Source of the DNA: Syntrophaceae bacterium UBA4778
GTDB lineage: Bacteria; Desulfobacterota; Syntrophia; Syntrophales; UBA4778
Direction: 5' to 3'
Assembly: GCA_002403175.1 (NCBI GenBank)
Contig: DHHG01000289.1
Coordinates: 1 to 6,963 of the forward strand
DNA length: 6,963 nt
A program made the translations under genes and the position numbers. The notes under the pieces were generated by a model. It searched no databases. It worked only from the letters and a program-made list of their open reading frames with translations, and was not told the origin of the DNA. The first letter of the stretch is position 1, and each line of letters opens with the position of its first letter. Positions 1-4,933 of the stretch are shown piece after piece.

Positions 1-263
1 GTCGGCCAACTGCCGTTTTTAGGTTGAATATTGAGTACCGGGATATAGGTAGCGCCGACCGCAAATTGCGTTCCACGAACGCGGTCCAGTCCGGCGGGGT
101 TGTAATGGGCCGGAACTCCCTTGGGGTCTGCGGTGACAGCGCTGCCCAGCGAAGATGCCCGCGAATCTATGGCCAGCTGTTCGAACAGCGCAGCGGTTCC
201 ATCTCGGGGAAGGAACACGACGCCGCATACCAGAATGATAAGCCAGAACTGTTTCCTTGTCAT
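1..263 (-). CDS. FadL/OmpP1-like outer-membrane protein, N-terminal part (runs off window)
   Basis: The reading frame opens at the ATG at 263 and stays open to the window edge, giving 87 residues. Residues 1-24 form a signal peptide (basic MTRKQ, hydrophobic FWLIILVCGVVFL, then a TAA-type cleavage region). The mature start contains SLGSAVTAD and HYNPAGLDRVRG (about residues 38-65). This pattern is typical of the plug/N-terminal region of OMPP1/FadL/TodX barrels, which import long-chain fatty acids or other hydrophobic molecules across the outer membrane. The gene starts only 24 nt after the stop of the upstream coiled-coil barrel gene, so the two are very probably co-transcribed. The Shine-Dalgarno is poor (only GGGCC nearby), so translation may be coupled to the upstream gene. 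The substrate cannot be inferred from this fragment. The frames overlapping it on the plus strand, or shifted on the minus strand, are shadows. Confidence 0.8.
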   Translation of the reverse strand, partial: MTRKQFWLIILVCGVVFLPRDGTAALFEQLAIDSRASSLGSAVTADPKGVPAHYNPAGLDRVRGTQFAVGATYIPVLNIQPKNGSWP

Positions 264-287
264 AATAGGCCCATACAGCTTTGTTAA

Positions 288-1430
288 TTAAAAATCGAAG
301 GGCAGACGGAACAAGAAGGTAAAGTCCGGATCATCCTTGGTCAGCCCGATACCAACGGAGAAAGATAATGTTGTTTTCGGCGTAATGCGCCAGCCCGTAC
401 CGAGATAAACGGATGCGGTGCTGTAGGCCGGGGTGGTGGTAGTTGTGCCGTTCGAGAAATGATAATCCGTGTCCATAACGTAACCGTACTGGAATTGAAT
501 GTTCATGGAAAGAGCATAGGAAATAGCGTAGGCCATGCCTACGGAGGCGCTGAGCACCGAGCCGGGCTTGACCTCTTTCAGGACAAGGCCGTTCAAGTAC
601 TGGTCGATGCCGTTTTCCTGGAGACGATAATTTAGGCTGATGCCGCCGAAGGCCATTGCCGGGTCGATGGCTTTGCTCAGATTCATGCCAAGATATAGGC
701 TATAAAGGCCGCTGCCTGTCGGCAGGTCCGTGTCTCGGTTAATATCGTAGGGACTCCGTCCCGTAGGAAGAACGGCTCCCATCGTTATCGTTGCGGTCGG
801 CCATTCTCCTTTGGATTTGAAGGGCTGATAGTCGATCCCCAGGGTTACATCGCCGATATCGGTGCAATCCTTGGCTTGAGAGCCTCCTGTTTTATCATAG
901 ACGTAGACGAAGGGGACATTGACATTGGTCGTGAGATTATTAAGAAGGCCGTACTGGAAAGCAACGGCGTTACGAATCGTATGATTTGCGCGGGGCTCTA
1001 CGCGCGTAGCGGCAGTGATCTCGTTGGAGGATAAATATTCGTAACGGAAACTGTACTCCAGTTCCCATTTCCCTTTCGGCATCAGGGTGTATTCGCGTCC
1101 GACTGCCGACAAAACGGCTTTTTCCTGCTCCGCCTTCTCCTCCGCCGTAATCGATAGTTTTTCGCGGGCACGCCCCTGCTCCTTTAACGTGTCGACCTGT
1201 TTCTGCAGTTCCTGGAGCTTCTGGAGTATTGCCTTCTGATCATCCGTTGATTCCTGGTCTTCATCCGTGGTTGCTTTTTTGTCGGATGTAACCGCAGTTT
1301 CCGCTGGTTTTGTTGGCTGTTGCTGCTTCTGTATCTGATTTTTCGGTTTTTCAGGTGTCTGTGCCAAAACCGGTGTGGTTATCATCGGAAAGATGATGAA
1401 TAGGGCCATCAGAATTAACGTTCTCTTCAT
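288..1430 (-). CDS. Outer-membrane beta-barrel with N-terminal coiled coil (FapF-like / MetA-pathway transporter family)
   Basis: The 380-residue product is an exported outer-membrane protein. Residues 1-24 are a clear signal peptide ending in VLAQ. Residues 25-62 are a polar, disordered linker rich in K, Q, E and T. Residues 65-90 form a coiled coil with heptad positions I68, L72, L75, V79 and L82. From about residue 105 (AVLSAVGREYTLMPKGK) alternating amphipathic strands run to the C-terminus, which ends FLFRLPFDF with the terminal Phe typical of Bam-assembled barrels. Motifs DIGDVTLGIDYQPF (191-204) and LPTGRSPYD (221-229) recall the family often annotated as phenol MetA-type transporters. 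The layout of signal, disordered linker, coiled coil and barrel is that of FapF, the trimeric amyloid secretion pore of Pseudomonas. The start at 1430 has AAGGAG about 8 nt upstream. Its neighbours are a C39 peptidase gene upstream and a FadL-like gene 24 nt downstream. The barrel assignment is firm; the FapF role is an inference from architecture and neighbourhood. Confidence 0.8.
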   Translation of the reverse strand: MKRTLILMALFIIFPMITTPVLAQTPEKPKNQIQKQQQPTKPAETAVTSDKKATTDEDQESTDDQKAILQKLQELQKQVDTLKEQGRAREKLSITAEEKAEQEKAVLSAVGREYTLMPKGKWELEYSFRYEYLSSNEITAATRVEPRANHTIRNAVAFQYGLLNNLTTNVNVPFVYVYDKTGGSQAKDCTDIGDVTLGIDYQPFKSKGEWPTATITMGAVLPTGRSPYDINRDTDLPTGSGLYSLYLGMNLSKAIDPAMAFGGISLNYRLQENGIDQYLNGLVLKEVKPGSVLSASVGMAYAISYALSMNIQFQYGYVMDTDYHFSNGTTTTTPAYSTASVYLGTGWRITPKTTLSFSVGIGLTKDDPDFTFLFRLPFDF

Positions 1431-1641
1431 GAAACACTCTCCTTATCATAACGGTTGTTCTGTGGTTTCTGGTGAGGGTAAATATCTTCATGGAAAACAC
1501 GTTGGCAAAAGAGTGTTCTGTTCTCATGAATCTGAACCGATCGTTAACCTGAAAAAATGACCCTAACTGCTGATACTGTATTCCTCCCAGTGTTTCTTTA
1601 CCGTAGGTAAATACGGTTCTTTTATGATCTTATTGATCCAA

Positions 1642-1671
1642 TTTCAATCATTATTTTCCCGTTTTCAATCA
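1642..1671. repeat. Direct repeat TTTCAATCA, two copies 21 nt apart
   Basis: The nonamer TTTCAATCA occurs at 1642-1650 and 1663-1671. The 21-nt period is two helical turns, as expected of tandem protein-binding sites on one DNA face. It lies just beyond the stop of the C39 peptidase gene and about 210 nt upstream of the coiled-coil barrel gene, in a 250-nt gap with no credible gene. A small hairpin (ACCGTA/TACGGT, 1600-1617) lies nearby without a useful U-tract on the minus strand. A regulatory role is speculative, since short AT-rich repeats arise by chance. Confidence 0.25.
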
Positions 1672-1680
1672 AACGGCCTG

Positions 1681-2424
1681 TCATCGAATCACCGTTGGTC
1701 GGGTATCGAATGCGCGGTCTGTCCGTATGTTCTCCAGTAAAATAGATGGCGGATTGAAATGCTCGATGGCGCGGCGTGTGGCATCTAAATCGATGAATCG
1801 CAGATCCTCATCCTTGAGGGCGAGAGCGCTGTGGATGATTTCACCGTCGGTGACGACAAAAATTATATTTCGCTGCCACATCTTCATGAAGTCCTTTACC
1901 GGATAGCTGGTATTCCCCAAATAGGGATCAGCCAGAAAAACATGATCCTGCACGATCCCCCGGAAGACGCAAAAATGCTGATATCCGAAAAATTCAATCG
2001 GAACGATACAGGGTTTCCCGAGTTTTTTGAGATCATCAATTTCCGCCTTGTAACCCGTTCCCTTATAACCCAGCTTTTCCACAAAGCGCTTCATGTCAAG
2101 GAGTGAAAAAGCCTTTTTCTCTTCGATCAGTTTCCTGTTTCCGTACTCGAGCATGCCCTGTATTATCTGCTTCTCTGTAAGCGATTCTCCAAGATAGTAG
2201 TTGAGCAGGGTAGCCAGTGCAGCTGATCCACATGAATAATCGAACTGCTGTTTCACTACATGTTTGTAGGTGAATTCATCACGAGGTTTCAGATTCGGAT
2301 GGAGGGTAACAGGGACGGTCTGTGTTCCGGCAACTGTTCGCACCTCATTGCGCGGAACATCCTGCAACGGATAAAGGGGGCTCAGTAGAGCTACAATTAT
2401 GAGAAAACCAAAAAAAATTGCCAT
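1681..2424 (-). CDS. Exported C39-family cysteine peptidase (FapD-like)
   Basis: The 247-residue product starts with a hydrophobic segment (AIFFGFLIIVALLSPLYPL, residues 2-20) that serves as a signal peptide or membrane anchor, placing the domain in the periplasm. The peptidase domain spans about residues 52-195. It contains KQQFDYSCGSAAL with catalytic Cys65 and probable oxyanion-hole Gln59, His150 in GYQHFCVF, and Asp166 in LADPYLG, so the full C39 triad is present. C39 peptidases classically cut leader peptides after double glycine. Stand-alone exported versions without an ABC transporter include FapD of the Fap amyloid operon. Residues 196-247 form a tail of unknown role. An in-frame stop directly precedes the ATG at 2424, so the start cannot lie upstream. 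No well-spaced Shine-Dalgarno is seen (AGGA is about 18 nt away), suggesting weak initiation. The coiled-coil barrel gene follows after 250 nt. The peptidase fold is secure; the natural substrate is unknown. Confidence 0.85.
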   Translation of the reverse strand: MAIFFGFLIIVALLSPLYPLQDVPRNEVRTVAGTQTVPVTLHPNLKPRDEFTYKHVVKQQFDYSCGSAALATLLNYYLGESLTEKQIIQGMLEYGNRKLIEEKKAFSLLDMKRFVEKLGYKGTGYKAEIDDLKKLGKPCIVPIEFFGYQHFCVFRGIVQDHVFLADPYLGNTSYPVKDFMKMWQRNIIFVVTDGEIIHSALALKDEDLRFIDLDATRRAIEHFNPPSILLENIRTDRAFDTRPTVIR

Positions 2425-2828
2425 TTATTATGAATGTACTATTCCTTTTAAATAGCCGTGTTCAAAGCGGGCTTATAAATAGCTAGAAAAAACAGATATG
2501 TAAATACTCCCAAAGGAGTATTCCTTTTAGAATCAAACTAAATTGATTGGTATTTATGGGTTTTCTGTTGCATGTTAAGGAAACCTCACCTGGAGTCAAT
2601 TCGATTCTGAATTTAAAGTAGGGTAAATTTAAATGGAACTGAGGGATAAAGATTGAAACACAATTTTTTTCAGGAACTGTAAAATGGAAGTTTTTATACC
2701 ATAAATTTTGGTAAAAAGTGAATCAAAGATCTGGAGCTATAAATAAGTACTTCGGAGAGAAGCAAAAAAGTATGAAACGGGAAAATTATATTGGTTGATA
2801 AGGCCAAAATAGGAACGGAGCGCCGCTG
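2425..2828. other. Gene-free AT-rich stretch upstream of the C39 peptidase gene
   Basis: No credible coding frame, tRNA or structured RNA is recognised here. The part next to the peptidase gene holds a palindrome and a weak promoter-like pair, annotated separately. The rest is AT-rich with many stops on both strands. Nothing resembling an amyloid subunit gene, which might be expected upstream of a FapD-like peptidase, is present. Confidence 0.5.
2476..2522 (-). promoter_or_regulatory. Possible promoter and overlapping palindrome upstream of the C39 gene
   Basis: Reading on the minus strand, TTTACA (2504-2499) and TATTTA (2481-2476) are separated by 17 nt and could be a weak sigma70-type promoter 50-80 nt before the C39 start. 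An 8-bp perfect inverted repeat AATACTCC-CAAA-GGAGTATT (2503-2522) touches the -35 box and would suit an operator. The -10 matches the consensus poorly, so the promoter call is tentative. The palindrome itself is certain. Confidence 0.3.
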
Positions 2829-2909
2829 ATGTCCTCAAAACAGTATACCCTGGATCAGTTGAAGCAGGAGGCGGCCAAATGCCGGGCCTGCCTCCTTTGG
2901 ATCGAATGA
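2829..2909 (+). pseudogene. Remnant of a uracil-DNA glycosylase N-terminus
   Basis: An ATG at 2829, preceded by GGAG 8 nt upstream, opens a 26-codon frame that ends at TGA 2907. The product contains YTLDQLKQEAAKCRACLLW (residues 6-24). This closely matches the usual opening of family 4/UdgX-type uracil-DNA glycosylases, an L..L..EA..CRAC.LW pattern that includes two of the cysteines used for the iron-sulfur cluster in that group. In intact members this leads into a TQTVFGEG motif and a GEQPG active-site loop. Here, after the stop, the same frame gives NYNSVW and then DAKLPIIKQKG (to about 2970), a faint echo of those motifs but without catalytic residues. The scrap is GC-richer than the AT-rich DNA around it, as expected for a leftover piece of a displaced gene. 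The call rests on recalled family patterns, not on a search. Confidence 0.5.
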
Positions 2910-2978
2910 AATTACAATTCTGTTTGGATTGCGATGGATGCAAAGCTCCCAATAATCAAACAGAAAGGTTTATTATTA

Positions 2979-3077
2979 TTACTTTTTGCCCCGCTGTTTG
3001 AGTTGTTTCGTCCTCTCTTTTAGATTTTCTCTTTTCCTTTTTCGCCTTCTCCTCAATTCCTTCGTACGCTCGCTCAT
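2979..3077 (-). CDS. Very small, highly basic protein (32 aa), function unknown
   Basis: An ATG at 3077 is preceded by a consensus AGGAGG at 3085-3090 with 7-nt spacing, the best ribosome binding site in this part of the window. The 32-residue product runs MSERTKELRRRRKRKRENLK and then a further basic stretch ending RGKK. It is almost entirely Lys, Arg, Glu, Gln and Leu and probably one continuous helix. The frame closes with four consecutive in-frame TAA codons (2970-2981). It lies about 120 nt after the stop of the ATPase gene in the same direction with no clear terminator between them, so it could be read from the same transcript. Charge and size would suit a nucleic-acid- or ribosome-associated peptide, but this is a guess. 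Short Arg/Lys-rich ORFs of this style are sometimes annotated as hypothetical proteins in deltaproteobacteria. The long frame on the opposite strand is a shadow. Confidence 0.6.
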   Translation of the reverse strand: MSERTKELRRRRKRKRENLKERTKQLKQRGKK

Positions 3078-3084
3078 TTCAATT

Positions 3085-3090
3085 CCTCCT
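3085..3090 (-). promoter_or_regulatory. Consensus Shine-Dalgarno for the 32-aa ORF
   Basis: AGGAGG on the minus strand lies 7 nt before the ATG at 3077. It is the main evidence that the tiny basic ORF is translated. Further upstream, TTGACT and TATAAA are present on the minus strand around 3115-3130, but their spacing does not make a standard promoter. Confidence 0.6.
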
Positions 3091-3197
3091 TTTTTTAATA
3101 ATGGTCGAAATGAAATTTATAAAAGTCAAGTGCTTGCATTCTCATTGTATTCAGCTAGTAATAAGAATACATTACACTACTCCTATTCTCTTGCTTT

Positions 3198-4520
3198 CTA
3201 AATTACTTTGGTCCTACTAGGATTAAATGATTCATAATCAAAATAAAAGGCCTCCTCCCTTTTTTGCAGATTTCTAAGTACAGCCTTAAGATCTGTATTA
3301 TTAATAAAAAAATTAAATGTTGGATCTACTATCAGAAGGAGTCCGGTATGATTGTCATATCCGAGTATAGGAGGATTAATGTCTTTTTTAAGCTGAAGTT
3401 CGATTAATGAATTTAAGAGTTGGGTGATGTCAGCTGTTTTAATCTCGTCGGATTTAGGATGAATTCCCTTTATTTTTGATTCTAATGCATTCTTTGTAAT
3501 TCCAGTGGATATACACTCCGGTCCGTTCTCAATTATTACCTTTACCAAATAATAAGGTAGGTAAAAGGTTGATGAAGGGTTCAAGCCGGATGCGATTGAC
3601 TCCAGCGCGCGCAGATGTCTTCCGGAATATTCTCTCGTTTTGGTTTCTACAGCTCTCTGTAAAAATCTCTCATTCAGTATTCCGATTGAACCAACTGAAT
3701 CGTCGACAACTCCTGCTTCCATGCAAACTTCCTTCATCAATTCCTGAAAAATGCCAACACTTCCCAATGCCGCATCTGCGCACTGTTCTATGATTGTATC
3801 GGATATAAAAACATTCAGTGCTTCAGAGCCGGCATATGCGATCTTACGGAAATCATCATAAGACCAGGGTTCGACGGCGATTTCTTCAACCCTGTCAAGC
3901 AGATCAACATTGAATTGGGATATTCTGTCTCTTTCTCTCCAGACACCAAGAATGACAAATCGAATTCCCATTTCCTGAAATATCCTCAAGTCATAAGAAA
4001 ATTGTTTTTGCTTTTCCTTCGATAAATAATGAAAGTTCTCAAGAATAATAAATTTTTCATTGCCCACTTTTTTCAGCAGTTCACCGATATCCTGCGGCGA
4101 TTCTAAATTAAACGTTACATTCCGGTAAGTTTCAGTGAGTTCAGTTTTGGGTTTTACAGCAGCTCCTGCCTGGTCTTCGACGGCGCAAAACAGAGCCACT
4201 GCCGTTCTTTGTTTCGTGTTGATACCCGGTCTGGCTGCTTTGATATTGAATCCAGTATACTTGAGCAGAATTCCTGATTGACGCAATATACTATGGTACA
4301 CATCAGCTAAATCACTATTGGGTGTTGGATTGACGACTATATTGTTTGTATATGAAAGATGCCTTGATACCAAAGCGGTTTTGCCTTGCTTAGATGAACC
4401 GTATACGACTATTTGCTTATCTGAAATGAGGGCATTTTTAATTCTGGAATCAACACCTCTTTCAACATAGGATTTAACCAAACTGTTCGAGACGCCAAAT
4501 ACATCATGCAATGAGACCAT
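3198..4520 (-). CDS. P-loop ATPase of STAND/AAA type with C-terminal winged-helix-like region
   Basis: The 440-residue cytoplasmic protein has no signal peptide or membrane segment. It begins with an N-terminal segment (VFGVSNSLVKSYVERGVDSR) leading into Walker A GSSKQGKT at residues 41-48, with Lys47 and Thr48 intact. The Walker B-like strand is FIILENFHYL (157-166), with Glu161-Asn162 where Asp-Asp/Glu is usual. VILGVWRERDR (189-199) fits a sensor-1 strand followed by arginines, and EPWSYDDFRKI (217-227) starts the helical lid. Residues of about 330-420 (ending in a stretch with VDPTFNFFINN) resemble the winged-helix tail seen in STAND and Orc/Cdc6-like ATPases. The family role is unknown to me. 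Such NTPases are often switches in signalling or phage defence, but no effector domain or partner is visible here. The ATG at 4520 has an AGGGGGG purine tract 4 nt upstream. The gene is noticeably AT-richer than the flanking envelope genes, hinting at transfer. Confidence 0.75.
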   Translation of the reverse strand: MVSLHDVFGVSNSLVKSYVERGVDSRIKNALISDKQIVVYGSSKQGKTALVSRHLSYTNNIVVNPTPNSDLADVYHSILRQSGILLKYTGFNIKAARPGINTKQRTAVALFCAVEDQAGAAVKPKTELTETYRNVTFNLESPQDIGELLKKVGNEKFIILENFHYLSKEKQKQFSYDLRIFQEMGIRFVILGVWRERDRISQFNVDLLDRVEEIAVEPWSYDDFRKIAYAGSEALNVFISDTIIEQCADAALGSVGIFQELMKEVCMEAGVVDDSVGSIGILNERFLQRAVETKTREYSGRHLRALESIASGLNPSSTFYLPYYLVKVIIENGPECISTGITKNALESKIKGIHPKSDEIKTADITQLLNSLIELQLKKDINPPILGYDNHTGLLLIVDPTFNFFINNTDLKAVLRNLQKREEAFYFDYESFNPSRTKVI

Positions 4521-4585
4521 GCTTCCCCCCTGAGAATTGTAAAAAGATTGAGAAGTCGGAATTAACTGGTTGCTTCGATCTTGAG

Positions 4586-4622
4586 AATAAAAACCCGTTT
4601 TCTTTTTGTTGGGAACGGGTTT
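4586..4622 (-). terminator. Intrinsic terminator upstream of the ATPase gene
   Basis: On the minus strand AAACCCGTT (4622-4614) pairs with AACGGGTTT (4599-4591) across a 14-nt loop and runs into TTATT, giving a five-T run at the stem base. This is a reasonable rho-independent terminator that would separate transcripts from the C25 side from the ATPase gene. On the plus strand the stem can extend to 12 bp with G-U pairs, but the T-run there is broken. Confidence 0.5.
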
Positions 4623-4835
4623 GGTTTGTCACCTCGTGTTTATTCTTTTACTCCGGAAGGTAAAGAGTTTAAGAAATCACAATAGAAAATTGTGGAAGTA
4701 AATATACCTAAAAACCTGTGCAGGTCAAGGTAAATTTCCTACGTATGAAGTGGAATATATTTAGAGCTGGTGGTGCATTTTTTATATTGAGAGATTCGAA
4801 AAGAAATGAAGAGGGGAGAGTACTTGGTGCTCAAA

Positions 4836-4883
4836 CTGAAGAGGCGCGCGTGGTAGTCCGCGCGCCTCTTCAGCCGGTTTTTT
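4836..4883. terminator. 15-bp perfect hairpin with T-tract on the plus side
   Basis: CTGAAGAGGCGCGCG (4836-4850) and its exact reverse complement (4859-4873) enclose an 8-nt loop. On the plus strand the stem is followed by CCGG and six T (4878-4883), the form of a strong terminator. On the minus strand, where the C25 gene needs a terminator, only TTT follows the stem. It may act in both directions. No plus-strand gene that it would end is visible. Confidence 0.5.
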
Positions 4884-4886
4884 GAA

Positions 4887-4924
4887 TCCGGTAGCGAGCG
4901 CATTCAACGCAGCTTGCTACCGGA
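4887..4924. terminator. Second hairpin directly after the C25 peptidase stop
   Basis: TCCGGTAGC (4887-4895) pairs with GCTACCGGA (4916-4924); after one mismatch another 3 bp can form. It starts 10 nt past the stop codon of the C25 peptidase gene. No U-tract follows on the minus strand, so it is more likely a 3'-end stabilising stem, or part of a composite terminator with the 15-bp hairpin next to it, than a terminator by itself. Confidence 0.4.
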
Positions 4925-4933
4925 AGTCTCCAA

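Larger units (their letters stand above)
4521..4933. other. Gene-free spacer between the C25 peptidase and ATPase genes, with three hairpins
   Basis: The roughly 410-nt spacer holds three hairpins, annotated separately, and otherwise AT-rich DNA with no convincing gene. A 46-codon plus-strand frame (4746-4886) has no ribosome binding site and runs through the 15-bp hairpin, so it is not called. No consensus promoter for the ATPase gene could be picked out. Confidence 0.5.

Noticed and set aside
24..287. Plus-strand frame of 87 codons and a minus-strand frame of 69 codons at the left edge
   Set aside because: Both overlap the FadL-like reading frame, which has a signal peptide and a recognisable family motif; neither alternative product resembles a protein.
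1350..1527. Minus-strand frame of about 58 codons starting upstream of the coiled-coil barrel gene
   Set aside because: It has no ribosome binding site and overlaps the start of the barrel gene out of frame.
2640..2830. Possible riboswitch or structured RNA in the AT-rich spacer
   Set aside because: No recognised aptamer core (for example GEMM-type) or long stable stem was found; only scattered short repeats.
2986..3201. Plus-strand 71-codon frame rich in Phe, Leu and Ser, superficially like a membrane peptide
   Set aside because: It is the antisense of the Lys/Arg-rich ORF and its AT-rich leader, which explains its hydrophobic look; it has no ribosome binding site.
4746..4886. Plus-strand 46-codon frame ending at the T-tract of the 15-bp hairpin
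   Set aside because: It has no Shine-Dalgarno, and its second half is encoded by the perfect inverted repeat, so it is better explained as a terminator stem.
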